A stretch of DNA of 64,000 nucleotides from Gammaproteobacteria bacterium (GTDB lineage: Bacteria > Pseudomonadota > Gammaproteobacteria > Steroidobacterales > Foliamicaceae), in contig WTGP01000018.1 in NCBI GenBank assembly GCA_011523505.1, positions 121,777-185,776 on the forward strand, read 5' to 3'. The notes beneath the pieces were generated by a model. The model searched no databases. It worked only from the letters and a program-made list of their open reading frames with translations, and had not been told where the DNA came from. The position numbers were made by a program, and so were the translations under genes. Shown in pieces: positions 27,742 through 36,963 of this stretch. Every line of letters begins with the position of its first letter. Within the stretch, counting starts at the first letter, position 1.

Positions 27742-28257
27742 TTGTCGGTCACAGGGAAAATACGGGGTCTTCAACATGTCGGCCTGGTGGTGCCCGACGT
27801 CAGCGCCGCGACCGAGTTTTTCGTCTCAGGCCTGGGCGCCGAGCCGTTGTTCTCCGTGGGCCCGATCGAAGTCGACGACGAACGTGCCGAGCGCTACGAC
27901 GTGAAGCCGGGATGCACGCTCGTCAGTCTGGCAATGCTTCGTATCGCCGATGGCCCCAACCTTGAGTTGATCCAGTTCGAGACAGATACCGGAGACCCCA
28001 CCCCGCCGCGCAACGACCAGGCCGGAGGCCACCATCTTGCGTTTCAGGTTGACGACATCGACGAGACGGCGCGGCAACTGCTCAAGGCGGGAGCAAGTCG
28101 CTGCGGGACCCCCGCCAATGTACAGGGTGGACCCTTCGATGGTCTCGGCTGGCATTACTTGCGCACACCCTGGGGGAGTTACGTCGAATTGGTGGCGATT
28201 CCGGACGACGGAATCGGTTTCGAGCGCGGCGGCTCCCAGCGCTTGTTCAGGCCATGA
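27742..28257 (+). CDS. VOC (glyoxalase/bleomycin-resistance fold) protein
   Basis: 171 residues from a TTG at 27742; the VOC fold begins at once (GLQHVGLVVPDVSAATEFF), so there is no room for a later start. The second half has GGHHLAFQVDDIDETARQL and WHYLRTPWGSYVELV. Putative metal ligands are the histidines in QHVGL and HHLAF and the glutamate in YVELV. Members include lactoylglutathione lyases, dioxygenases and epimerases; which one is unclear. It overlaps the esterase start by ATGA. Confidence 0.88.
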   Translation: MSVTGKIRGLQHVGLVVPDVSAATEFFVSGLGAEPLFSVGPIEVDDERAERYDVKPGCTLVSLAMLRIADGPNLELIQFETDTGDPTPPRNDQAGGHHLAFQVDDIDETARQLLKAGASRCGTPANVQGGPFDGLGWHYLRTPWGSYVELVAIPDDGIGFERGGSQRLFRP

Positions 28258-29189
28258 AAAGCGCGTTCCCGACGCCGCGAGTATTCGCTGCATTTCTGTG
28301 TGCCTGGGCGATTCTCGCTTCGGACTCGGGAGCGGCGCAGGCCAGAGTCCAGGAGAATGTCGTTTACGGCATGTACTCGGGCCTGGCGCTGCTGATGGAT
28401 GTGCACTATCCCTCGGAGCCCAACGGGCATGGCGTACTATTCATACGCGGCAGCGGCTTTCACGCTCCGCTGGGCCTGGACGCCCGACCTCTGAAGGCGG
28501 CCCGCGACGAGCGCATGACCAGCCTGGTCGATGCCGGATACACGGTCTTCGCCATCAACCACCGGGCCGCGCCGCGATTCCGCTATCCCGCCGCCCACCA
28601 GGACGCCATTCGGGCCATGCGGTTCGTCCGCCATCACGCGCAGGACTTCGGGATCACTGCGGACAGGATCGGGGCGGTGGGCTCGTCTTCGGGCGGCACC
28701 CTCGCGCTTGCGCTCGGCGTAATCGACGACTTCCCGCCCGCTACGGACACTAGCGCTGTCGGCAAGACCAGCAGCAAGGCGCAGGCTGTGGTTGCACTTG
28801 CCGCGCCCACCGACCTGGCACTCATGATCAACAGCTGGGAGGGGGCCGTGGACCTGGTTGCGTCGTACATGGGCGCTCCGGTCTACTCGGACACCGGTGA
28901 AGGCGGACTTGAGACCGAACTGGAGCGCGACTATCGAATGGCTTCACCGATTTCACACGTGGACAGAAACGACGCCCCGTGCTTGCTCGTTCACGGTGAC
29001 AAGGACATCGTGGTGCCCTTCGCGCAAAGCGAGGCTTTTGCAGATGCCATGCAGGATGCAGGGGGCACCGTGCGGCTGCTACGGGTTCCAGGCGGCGGAC
29101 ATCGGTTACCGCCACGCGCCGAAGGCCCCGAAGCCATGCAATTGCTTGAGGCCATGATCGACTGGCTTGACTTGTACCTGAGGCAATAG
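28254..29189 (+). CDS. Secreted alpha/beta hydrolase (esterase)
   Basis: 311 residues with a signal peptide (hydrophobic residues 9-27, cleavage near AAQA). Esterase/BD-FAE-like fold: ALLMDVHYPSEPN near 45, nucleophile Ser145 in GSSSGGTLAL, acid in VHGDKDIVVP and a histidine in GGGHRLP. It probably cleaves a carboxylic ester or feruloyl-like bond in the periplasm. Co-translated with the VOC protein. Confidence 0.87.
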   Translation: MKSAFPTPRVFAAFLCAWAILASDSGAAQARVQENVVYGMYSGLALLMDVHYPSEPNGHGVLFIRGSGFHAPLGLDARPLKAARDERMTSLVDAGYTVFAINHRAAPRFRYPAAHQDAIRAMRFVRHHAQDFGITADRIGAVGSSSGGTLALALGVIDDFPPATDTSAVGKTSSKAQAVVALAAPTDLALMINSWEGAVDLVASYMGAPVYSDTGEGGLETELERDYRMASPISHVDRNDAPCLLVHGDKDIVVPFAQSEAFADAMQDAGGTVRLLRVPGGGHRLPPRAEGPEAMQLLEAMIDWLDLYLRQ

Positions 29190-29205
29190 CCGTCATTTAA
29201 GGCGC

Positions 29206-30051
29206 TCAGCACACGCTGACAAAGCGCTGCTTCGCCACTTCCAGGACCTCGGCGGCCGGTCGCTTCCACCAGTTAAGCGCAGAAAAAATCTCCACCTCGC
29301 AGACGCCCCCGTACCCGGCCCGGTCGACCCAGCCGCGCACCCGCGGGATGTCGATGATGCCGTCACCCATCATCCCGCGGTCATAGACAAGGTCCCGGGT
29401 CGGCACCAACCAGTCGCACAGATGAAGGCCGAGGATCCGGTTTGCTTCGCCGGCCCGCGCGATCTCTGCGCGCAGATTGGGGTCCCACCACACGTGGTAG
29501 AGGTCGATGACCACGCCCAGCCCTTCGCCCAGGCTGTCGCAAAGATCGTTGGCCTGGGCCAATGTGTTCACGCAGGAGCGGTCGGAGGCATACATGGGAT
29601 GCAGCGGCTCGATACCGAGCGGAATTCCCGCAGAACGGGCTTCCGGCAGGACCTCCGAGATAAGCTCCGCAATCTGCTCCCTTGCCTTGGCTATATCCCT
29701 TGATCCCCCGGGCAGCCCCCCGCATACCAGCACAAGGCATCCGGCGCCGATCGCGCCGGCCTGTTCGATGCCTCGCAGGTTGTCATCGATGGCCGCCTGG
29801 CGCTCGCGCGCGCCTGCGTAAGGAAAAGATCCACCACGGCAAAGGCCGCTGATCGACATACCGTAGTCGCTGATCAGGCGTTTGGCGCGCCCGATCCCGC
29901 AGTGTTCCAGTTGATCACGCCAGGGAGCGATCGTGGCGATACCCGCCTCGCTGCAACCCACCACCGCCTCCTCGAATGTCCATTGCTCGCGGACAGTCGC
30001 CAGGTTCATCGACAGGCGCTCCAGAGACATGGAGCGCGGCGCCGCGCTCAT
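29206..30051 (-). CDS. Sugar phosphate isomerase/epimerase family TIM barrel
   Basis: 281 residues from the ATG at 30051. AP endonuclease family 2-like barrel: LSMNLATVREQWTFEEAV at the start, GIEPLHPMYA, GVVIDLYHVWWDPNL and GDGIIDIPRVRGWVDRAGYGGVCEVEIFS carry the acidic and histidine metal ligands. Such enzymes isomerise or epimerise sugars or keto-inositols. Last gene of the MocA-MocA-MocA-DUF993-isomerase operon, ATGA overlap with DUF993. Confidence 0.9.
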   Translation of the reverse strand: MSAAPRSMSLERLSMNLATVREQWTFEEAVVGCSEAGIATIAPWRDQLEHCGIGRAKRLISDYGMSISGLCRGGSFPYAGARERQAAIDDNLRGIEQAGAIGAGCLVLVCGGLPGGSRDIAKAREQIAELISEVLPEARSAGIPLGIEPLHPMYASDRSCVNTLAQANDLCDSLGEGLGVVIDLYHVWWDPNLRAEIARAGEANRILGLHLCDWLVPTRDLVYDRGMMGDGIIDIPRVRGWVDRAGYGGVCEVEIFSALNWWKRPAAEVLEVAKQRFVSVC

Positions 30052-31202
30052 TGTTCGATCCCCCACACCGCCAGCAGCCCGGTCATGCGGTGAACGGCGA
30101 ATTCCGGATCGCGCAACAGACCCGCCTCCGCGGCAAGCCGGAACACGTCCGAAAGGTGCACAATCGATCGCGCCGACTGCATTCCGCCGAGCATGCAGAA
30201 ATGCTGCTGGTGGCCGTTCAGCCACGCCAGAAACACTACGCCGGTCTTGTAGAACCTGGTGGGGTTCTCGAAGATCTTGCGGCTCAGCGGGATCGCAGGC
30301 CTGAGAATCCGATGAAATTCCTCCGCATTGCCCCGGGCAAGATGGTTAAGCGCCTGCGCCGCCAGGGGAGCGATGGGATCGAAGATACCGAGCAAGGCGT
30401 CGCTATGACCGATTTCATCGCCGGCGATCAGCTCCGCAAAGTTGAAGTCATCGCCGGTATACATTCGCACACCCGACGGCAGCCGCCGCCGGAAATCGAT
30501 CTCCACGTCCTTGTCGAGCAGCGACAACTTGATTCCGTCGATCCGGTCGGCATGCGCACGCAGGAGTTCGAGACAGGTATCCATGGCGCGTGACGGGTCG
30601 GAGCTTCCCCAGTAACCGGCCAGCGCCGAATCGAACATCGGTCCCAGCCAGTGCAGGATTACCGGTTCCCGGACCTGTTCGAGCAGGCGCCCATAGACGC
30701 TGAGGTAATCCTGTTCGTCTCGGGCGGCGCGGGCAAGAGCGCGGCTGGGAAGTAGGACGATCGGCGCTCCGACCGCTTCGGCCGCTTCGATCTGGGTCTC
30801 ATAGGCCTGGCGAACATCTTCCAGGCCGGCCGCGCGGGCGGGATCGAGATGGTCGGTGCCCACTCCCGCCGCCATCGCGGCGCCCTTCCGGGTCCGGCAA
30901 TCCGCCGCCGTGCGACGGATCAGCTCAAGAGCCTGCGGCCATCCCAGACCCATGCTGCGCTGCGCCGTGTCCATGGCCTCCGCCACCGCGAATCCCAGGT
31001 CCCAAAGGTGGCGGCGAAACGCGAGCGTCGCGTCCCAGTCGATTGCCCCGGAATCGAACCAGTTCACGCCCGCGCGGGCGTCGGCAACCACGTGCGCGGC
31101 CGCGTAGGCAACCCGGTTCCAGCGCGCAGGTTCAATCGAACAATCCTTCCGGGGCGGCAGGCTGAATTCGACCAGCGACCCGTCGCTTTGGGGCAATCTC
31201 AT
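30048..31202 (-). CDS. DUF993 family protein (DapA-like aldolase fold)
   Basis: 384 residues from the ATG at 31202, which overlaps the upstream stop as ATGA. The sequence matches DUF993, annotated as dihydrodipicolinate-synthase-like: LGWPQALELIRRTAADCR, EPVILHWLGPMFD, RIDGIKLSLLDKD with a candidate Schiff-base lysine in GIKLSLLD, and RMYTGDDFNF. It likely performs retro-aldol cleavage of a keto sugar acid or similar. The same trio of DUF993, TIM-barrel isomerase and Gfo/Idh/MocA is a recurrent sugar-catabolic arrangement, as far as I recall. Confidence 0.85.
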   Translation of the reverse strand: MRLPQSDGSLVEFSLPPRKDCSIEPARWNRVAYAAAHVVADARAGVNWFDSGAIDWDATLAFRRHLWDLGFAVAEAMDTAQRSMGLGWPQALELIRRTAADCRTRKGAAMAAGVGTDHLDPARAAGLEDVRQAYETQIEAAEAVGAPIVLLPSRALARAARDEQDYLSVYGRLLEQVREPVILHWLGPMFDSALAGYWGSSDPSRAMDTCLELLRAHADRIDGIKLSLLDKDVEIDFRRRLPSGVRMYTGDDFNFAELIAGDEIGHSDALLGIFDPIAPLAAQALNHLARGNAEEFHRILRPAIPLSRKIFENPTRFYKTGVVFLAWLNGHQQHFCMLGGMQSARSIVHLSDVFRLAAEAGLLRDPEFAVHRMTGLLAVWGIEQ

Positions 31203-32371
31203 GGCCCGGGCCCGCCACTCCCGTCGGGCAACGCGGGAACGTCCAGCCACCGGCGCCGTTTCCAGCTCTCGATGGCGAGTTCGGCGAGCTGCACGCCCTT
31301 GGCAGCTTCCGCAAGCGTCCAGGACCAGGCGTCACCGTCCGCCACATGCCGCAGGAAGAGCTCCCACTGCACCTTGAAACCGTTGTCGTAGCGCTCCGAG
31401 CCGGTAATCTCCTGCCAATCGGCAAAGAAGTCCGCCGTTTGTGGCTCAACCGGATTCCAGACAGGCCGTGGCGTATCGGCGCGGTCCTGAGTGAAGCAGC
31501 GGGTCAGGCCGGCGACCGCCGAACCCTTCGTTCCGTCCACCTGGAATTCGACAAGGTCGTCTCTACGGACCCGCACGCACCAGGAACTGTTCATCGTCGC
31601 AACTATCCCTCCGTCGAGCTCGAACATCGCATACGCGGCATCGTCGGCGTCGGCGACGTATTGCCGGCCCTGCTCGTCGACTCTCTCCGGAATATGGTTC
31701 GCGCCGAGACAGCAGACCGCACGAATTTCGCCGAACAGGTTGTCCAGCACATAACGCCAGTGGCAGAACATGTCCAGGATGATTCCGCCGCCGTCCGCCG
31801 CCCGGTAGTTCCAGCTCGGACGCTGCGCCGCCCTGCCCTGTCCCTCGAATACCCAGTAGCCGAAATCGCCGCGCACCGAAAGGATCCGGCCGAAGAACCC
31901 GCTGTCGCGCAGCCGGGCGAGCTTCTGCAGGCCGGGAAGAAACAACTTGTCCTGCACGGCACCGTTCTTGATGCCCGCCGCCTGCGCATGCCTCGCGACC
32001 GTAATCGCATCACCGAGCGATGACGCGCTCGGTTTCTCGCAGTAGACATGCTTGCCTGCCGCGATCGCCCGTTTGAGAATCGCAGCCCGCATGTTCGTCG
32101 GGCCCGCGTCGAAGAATATTTCGTCGGCCGGGTCCGACAACGCCGTATCGAGGTCGGTCGTCCAGCGTTCGACGCCGAAACGTTTCGCGAGCGACCTGAG
32201 TTTTTGCGCATTGCGGCCGACAAGGATGGGCTCCGGAACCAGTCTGCCGCCATCCCGCAGGACACAGCCGCCCTGGTCCCGTATCGCGATTACGGAGCGC
32301 TCGAGGTGCTGGTTCGCGCCCATACGGCCCGTTACACCGTTCATGACGATCCCTATCCGGCGCTCAGTCAT
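31199..32371 (-). CDS. Gfo/Idh/MocA family oxidoreductase
   Basis: 390 residues from the ATG at 32371. The N-terminal Rossmann domain starts IGIVMNGVTGRMG, less canonical than GAGxIG; the catalytic EKP motif is HVYCEKPSASS, and DMFCHWRYVLDNLF carries the substrate-site histidine. The C-terminal half is the mixed-sheet domain. It oxidises or reduces a sugar or inositol hydroxyl with NAD(P). Third of three tandem, diverged MocA genes; 8-base overlap with the previous one. Confidence 0.9.
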   Translation of the reverse strand: MTERRIGIVMNGVTGRMGANQHLERSVIAIRDQGGCVLRDGGRLVPEPILVGRNAQKLRSLAKRFGVERWTTDLDTALSDPADEIFFDAGPTNMRAAILKRAIAAGKHVYCEKPSASSLGDAITVARHAQAAGIKNGAVQDKLFLPGLQKLARLRDSGFFGRILSVRGDFGYWVFEGQGRAAQRPSWNYRAADGGGIILDMFCHWRYVLDNLFGEIRAVCCLGANHIPERVDEQGRQYVADADDAAYAMFELDGGIVATMNSSWCVRVRRDDLVEFQVDGTKGSAVAGLTRCFTQDRADTPRPVWNPVEPQTADFFADWQEITGSERYDNGFKVQWELFLRHVADGDAWSWTLAEAAKGVQLAELAIESWKRRRWLDVPALPDGSGGPGP

Positions 32372-33473
32372 TGCGTGTTTCTCCCCCGGCATTCTCCGGT
32401 TCCGCCCGCCAGCCATCGTAGTAGGCATGATCGGCGCCTAGCGGCAACTCGACTTCCGTGGCGTGGTCGGCCGAATAGTACATGGCGGTCAGCAGTTCCA
32501 CTGATCGACGAGCATCCTCCAGCGTCACCGGCGCCGGGTGTCCATGCGTAAGGCAGTCGTGCAGCGCATCGAACTGCGCCTCGAATTGCTCGCGTTTCGT
32601 GTTTGCGGCAGCAATGATTTCCGCGATCGCGTCCTGGTCGGAGGAATCGGCAGCCACGAATCGCCAGGGCGGCTGTTCCCAGCGGGTCATGTCGACGACG
32701 CCCTCGATCGAGACCCGCTCGAATACGAAGCAGAAACGAGTCTGCTCCAGTTTGCTGTCCAGGTTCGCCGCGGAAGTTGCGAGGCTGCCGTCACCGAAAA
32801 CGAAAGTCGCCGCGGCCAGGTCCTCCGTTTCGTGCCCTTCGCGAATGCTGGCCGCGCGCGCAAACACGCGCTTCGGCATTCCGACGACCGCGCAGAGGAT
32901 GTCGTGCGCATGGATGGCATGGCTGGCCAGCGTCCCTCCCAGGTCATGCCGCCAACTGCCGCGTCCGGACGGGCGAAAGTAGCTGTCGTCCCGAAACCAG
33001 AAATTCTCGACGGTGGAAAGCCGATGGTTTCCGAGCAATCCCGCATCCCTGAGCGCCAGCGTCTTGCGAACCTGCGGATCGAATCGATACTGGAATATCG
33101 GAAAGAGACGCCTTTGCGCGCGCCGCTCGAGTTCGCCGAGCGTGTCGATGTCACGCAGCGACCCTGCAATGGGCTTCTCGCAGAGAACGTGGCGTCCGCC
33201 CGCAAGGACCTCGGCCGCCTGTCGAACATGCAGGAACGGGGGGGTGCACAAGTCGACAAGCTCCACATCTTCAATCTGCACGATTTCCTTCAGCGTTTCG
33301 CATACGCGACCCACTCCGTGCGCTTTTGCAAACGCCCGGGCCTTGTGCAGGTCCGTATCGAAAACCGCCGCAAGGCGAAAGCGCGGCGCAAGCGCCTTGT
33401 AGGCCCGCGCGTGAAAATCGGCGATCGCGCCGGCGCCGACGATTGCCACGCGGACCGTTGAGGAGCCCGTCAT
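32364..33473 (-). CDS. Gfo/Idh/MocA family oxidoreductase
   Basis: 369 residues from the ATG at 33473. Textbook start VRVAIVGAGAIADFHARAYKAL; EKP motif HVLCEKPIAGS; substrate-site SHAIHAHDIL. Second of the three tandem MocA genes and only distantly similar to the other two, so they probably act on different steps or substrates rather than being a recent duplication. Confidence 0.93.
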   Translation of the reverse strand: MTGSSTVRVAIVGAGAIADFHARAYKALAPRFRLAAVFDTDLHKARAFAKAHGVGRVCETLKEIVQIEDVELVDLCTPPFLHVRQAAEVLAGGRHVLCEKPIAGSLRDIDTLGELERRAQRRLFPIFQYRFDPQVRKTLALRDAGLLGNHRLSTVENFWFRDDSYFRPSGRGSWRHDLGGTLASHAIHAHDILCAVVGMPKRVFARAASIREGHETEDLAAATFVFGDGSLATSAANLDSKLEQTRFCFVFERVSIEGVVDMTRWEQPPWRFVAADSSDQDAIAEIIAAANTKREQFEAQFDALHDCLTHGHPAPVTLEDARRSVELLTAMYYSADHATEVELPLGADHAYYDGWRAEPENAGGETRND

Positions 33474-34477
33474 CGGACACAAGGCCAGCGCGACTCGGCG
33501 AGTTCCTGGGCCTGGATCGCCAGCTCCATCGTCCGAAACGAAATCTCATGTGAAATCGACCGGTCCGTGCGGTCGCGAATATCGGCGATCAGCTTCGAAT
33601 AGAAATCCAGCGGCGCGTGTTCGCATTCCATTCTCTCGATGCCCCGCGAATCTACGACGTACAGAACGTCCCAGGATTCAGGCCTTCCGACATCAACCGT
33701 CTTGCGCACGTCGAGGTAACCCTTCGTCCCGGTAATCATCGTGCGCACGTCGCCCCATTCGCCCAGACCGTCCGGGGTCATCCAGTCCACGCGGGCGTAG
33801 CCCCTGACCCGCCCGCTGCGTAGGATGATGTCGCCACTGTCGAAGAACCCGTCGCGTCCACCGAAGCAGGCAATGCTGGCGTCCACGAGCTCCGCGGCAG
33901 GGTCGGCAGTGATGGTGAGGAACTGGGCGATCTGGTGGCAACCGATGTCAACCATGATTCCGCCATTGCGGGCGGGATCGTAAAACCATTCAGGCCGCGC
34001 CTCTCCCAGTCGGTGCGGCGCCATGCCGGCGACGCTGACGAGTTCGCCGATACGGCCTTCCCGGTAGAGCTTGAGGGCCCTGTCAAATGCGCCCGAAAGC
34101 AACTCGCCGAATACGACAAGGAACCGCCGTCCAGTTTCGCCCTGCACCCTGCGAACATCGGCGAGTTGCCCGGCGGTAATCGCAGGCGGCTTGTCGACGA
34201 TCACGTCCTTGCCCGCCCTCATCGCCCTGCAGGCCACGCCCGCCCGTTCCGACGGAAGGCCGCACAAAACCACGGCCTGCACGCCCTTCCGCCCGAGAAT
34301 GGATGCTGCGTCCTTCTCCCGGCGGGCGCCGGCATACCGTTCGGCAAATGCGGCGCGCCCCGCGTCTTCGTCACCGCAGAAACCGGCCAGCCGCGCACCC
34401 GCTCCGATCAACCCGTCGACGATGTCGTAAACATGGGCGTGGTGGGTTCCGATTACTGCGAAATCAATTGACGGCAT
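33470..34477 (-). CDS. Gfo/Idh/MocA family oxidoreductase (DKP variant)
   Basis: 335 residues from the ATG at 34477, preceded by AGGAG. Rossmann start IDFAVIGTHHAHVYDIVDGL. The usual EKP is DKP here (VIVDKPPAITAGQL), and the substrate-site histidine is in DIGCHQIAQFL. First gene of the five-gene operon; its promoter region contains operator C, shared with the divergent glycan genes. Confidence 0.9.
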   Translation of the reverse strand: MPSIDFAVIGTHHAHVYDIVDGLIGAGARLAGFCGDEDAGRAAFAERYAGARREKDAASILGRKGVQAVVLCGLPSERAGVACRAMRAGKDVIVDKPPAITAGQLADVRRVQGETGRRFLVVFGELLSGAFDRALKLYREGRIGELVSVAGMAPHRLGEARPEWFYDPARNGGIMVDIGCHQIAQFLTITADPAAELVDASIACFGGRDGFFDSGDIILRSGRVRGYARVDWMTPDGLGEWGDVRTMITGTKGYLDVRKTVDVGRPESWDVLYVVDSRGIERMECEHAPLDFYSKLIADIRDRTDRSISHEISFRTMELAIQAQELAESRWPCVR

Positions 34478-34537
34478 TCGATACTCCTGGTGCCGAAACG
34501 TGCTGATGCGACAATATGAGCGCGTCCCGGCACCGCT

Positions 34538-34558
34538 TTGTATGCAAATGGTATGCAA
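34538..34558. promoter_or_regulatory. Operator site C: TTGTATGCAA and TGGTATGCAA
   Basis: Two near-palindromes at 34538-34547 and 34549-34558, cores GTATGC at 34540 and 34551, exactly 11 bases apart. They lie between the MocA operon and the GH43-like operon. A TAGACT at 34574-34579 could be the -10 for the rightward operon, with its -35 buried in the second repeat. Confidence 0.6.
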
Positions 34559-34605
34559 AAAACCGGGCTGTGCTAGACTGCGAACCGGGCTGTCGGAGCG
34601 CTTGC

Positions 34606-35649
34606 GTGCCCGCACGACACATCCTGAAGACCAGCGCGATTTTCCTGGCAGCCGCCGCCCGTGCTGCGTCGGGCAGCGACGTGCTAGCTGGTCCTGACGG
34701 CATATCCGTCACCCGTTTTTCCGGCAATCCGCTGATCACCTTCGCAAGCTCTCCCGGGCTGGACGAGTGTGCGCCCAAATACCGGAGCGACTACCCGGAT
34801 TGCCCCAGTATCAACGGCCCATCGGTCATTCGCGTGCCGGAATGGATCGAGGATCCCCTCGGGCAGTACTACATGTACTTCGCCAACCACGTGGGCGACT
34901 ATATCCGGCTAGCCTATGCGGATTCACCCCTTGGCCCCTGGACGGTGCATGAACCGGGAACGTTGCGGCTCGACCAGGTCCGCGACCTGTTCTGGGACCA
35001 TATCGCTTCCCCCGACGTGCATGTCGACGAGCAGCGACAACGCATTCTCATGTATTTTCACGCGCCGCTGGCGGGAAGCGAGAGCCAGAAGACCGCGGCC
35101 GCGTTTTCCGAGGACGGCATTCAATTCACCCCGGCCAGCGCGGTACTTGGACGCTACTACTTTCGCGTGTTCGAATGGCGCGGCCGCTTCTTTGCGATAG
35201 CCAAACTCGACAACACGCGCTGGGGAGAGCTTTACGAGGCCGACAGCCCCCTGGGCCCGTTCAGCAGCGTCGGTCCGTTCATCCGGGACATGCGGCACGC
35301 GGCCGTATACCGCTGTGAGGATCGACTCTACGTCTTCTACACCCGTGTCGGCGATGCCCCGGAACGGATACTCGCCACCGTGGTGGAACTGAAAACGGAC
35401 CCGGAGGGCTGGTTGGCGGGCCCGCCGGCCACGGTCCTTGCGCCGGAGCGGGAATACGAAGGCGTACGGCAACCCGTCCGGCGTTCGCAAAGCGGCGGGA
35501 GCTATGCGCCTGAGCACGCCTTGCGCGACCCCTACGTCTTCGAGGACGATGGCCGCCTGTACCTCTATTACGCAATTGCCGGAGAACAGGGAATCGCCGG
35601 GGCCAGGCTTGAAATTCCGCAGGCCATGGAATGCGCAAACGGTCAGTAG
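34606..35649 (+). CDS. GH43-like five-bladed propeller protein, probably exported
   Basis: 347 residues from the GTG at 34606, chosen because GGAG lies 7 bases upstream and the frame then begins with a weak signal peptide (ILKTSAIFLAAAARAASGS). Repeated blade motifs are visible: GQYYMYFANHVGDYIRLAYADSPLGPW, RILMYFHAP, GRFFAIAK, LYEADSPLGPF, RLYVFYTRVGD and LYLYYAIAG. This pattern is that of glycoside hydrolase family 43/DUF-type propellers. I do not see enough to assign the three catalytic acids. It overlaps the sulfatase by 19 bases. Confidence 0.75.
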   Translation: MPARHILKTSAIFLAAAARAASGSDVLAGPDGISVTRFSGNPLITFASSPGLDECAPKYRSDYPDCPSINGPSVIRVPEWIEDPLGQYYMYFANHVGDYIRLAYADSPLGPWTVHEPGTLRLDQVRDLFWDHIASPDVHVDEQRQRILMYFHAPLAGSESQKTAAAFSEDGIQFTPASAVLGRYYFRVFEWRGRFFAIAKLDNTRWGELYEADSPLGPFSSVGPFIRDMRHAAVYRCEDRLYVFYTRVGDAPERILATVVELKTDPEGWLAGPPATVLAPEREYEGVRQPVRRSQSGGSYAPEHALRDPYVFEDDGRLYLYYAIAGEQGIAGARLEIPQAMECANGQ

Positions 35650-36959
35650 TCCTGCTCGCCCTTCTCGCCCTCTGGCTCGGGGCCGCTCAAGGCAATGCGG
35701 CGGCGTCCGGCGATCCACCGAATAGTCCAAACATTGTCCTGATCCTTGCCGACGATCTCGGTTACGGCGACGTCGGCGCGTACGGCGCCCGCTTCGTCCG
35801 CACGCCGGCCATCGACTCGCTGGCGCAACAGGGCGTCCGCTTCACCCAGTTCTTCGCAAGCGCAAACGTATGCACGCCATCGCGGGTGGGGCTGCTGACC
35901 GGACGCTACCCGGTGCGCTCGCGCCTCGCGGGCGACGTGATCTTTCCGGAGGCGGAATATGGACTGGGTGAAGGCGAAGTCACCCTGGCCGGAATTCTGA
36001 AGGCTGCCGGCTATGACACGTGGGTGGTAGGCAAGTGGCACCTTGGACACACGCCTTCGGCCTGGCCCACACGGCACGGATTCGACTACTTTTTCGGAAT
36101 TCAGTATTCAAACGACATGGAAGGCGTAGCCCTTTTCCGCAATCAGGAAAAGATCGAGGATCCGCTGGGTCAATCGACGATACACGCGCGCCTTGCCGAC
36201 GAGGCCGCTCGATTGATCGGGACCTCCGGCGATCGTCCCTTCTTCCTGTACTTCCCGACCGTGGCGCCCCACTATCCGAACGTGCCGGGCGAAGCGTTCC
36301 GGAACCGCTCCGCTGCCGGACCCTACGGCGATGTCGTGGAGGAGATGGACGCGGGAATCGCACAGGTGCTTGAAGCGATCGAAGACGCCGGCAAGACGCG
36401 GGAAACGCTGGTTATCTTCACCAGCGACAACGGCCGCGCCTGGGACGGCTTGGCGGGGGCCGCGCGCGGCGGTAAGGCCGGTACCTGGGAAGGCGGTTAC
36501 CTGGTGCCACTCGTCGCGCGGTGGCCCGGCGTCATTCCTCCCGGCGTGACAACCTCAGGCCTGTCGATGAATATCGACCTGATGCCGACGCTCGCCGCCC
36601 TGGCCGGTGCCGGCGTGCCAGCCGACCTGGAGATGGACGGACGGGATGTTTCCGCCCTTCTCCTTGGATCCGGCGATTCGCCGCACGAGGCGCTGTATTT
36701 CTTTACCGGAGACCGGATTGCGGCCGTTCGCACGCAGCGGTGGAGGTACCTGGTCAGGACGTTCATGCAGGTATGGGAAATCGATCATCTCGATCCCGGT
36801 TACCGGCATCCGCTGCTCTACGACATCGAAACCCATGGCAGCGAACTCTTCAACGTGGCCGAGAAAGAACCCGAAGTACTGAAGCATATGCAGTCGCTGC
36901 TTGACGCGGGCCGCAGGGAACTCGAAGGAATCCCGCAACACCGATCCGCCTGGGATTGA
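35631..36959 (+). CDS. Sulfatase, periplasmic
   Basis: 442 residues with a signal peptide (RKRSVVLLALLALWLGAAQG). Sulfatase marks: ILADDLGYGDVGAYG (metal-binding aspartates), formylglycine site Cys81 in VCTPSRVGLLTGR, GKWHLGH and TSDNGRAWDG. The cysteine must be oxidised by a formylglycine-generating enzyme, which is not in this window. It removes sulfate esters, probably from a sulfated sugar handled by the neighbouring glycosidases and MocA enzymes. Confidence 0.93.
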   Translation: MRKRSVVLLALLALWLGAAQGNAAASGDPPNSPNIVLILADDLGYGDVGAYGARFVRTPAIDSLAQQGVRFTQFFASANVCTPSRVGLLTGRYPVRSRLAGDVIFPEAEYGLGEGEVTLAGILKAAGYDTWVVGKWHLGHTPSAWPTRHGFDYFFGIQYSNDMEGVALFRNQEKIEDPLGQSTIHARLADEAARLIGTSGDRPFFLYFPTVAPHYPNVPGEAFRNRSAAGPYGDVVEEMDAGIAQVLEAIEDAGKTRETLVIFTSDNGRAWDGLAGAARGGKAGTWEGGYLVPLVARWPGVIPPGVTTSGLSMNIDLMPTLAALAGAGVPADLEMDGRDVSALLLGSGDSPHEALYFFTGDRIAAVRTQRWRYLVRTFMQVWEIDHLDPGYRHPLLYDIETHGSELFNVAEKEPEVLKHMQSLLDAGRRELEGIPQHRSAWD

Positions 36960-36963
36960 CGCC

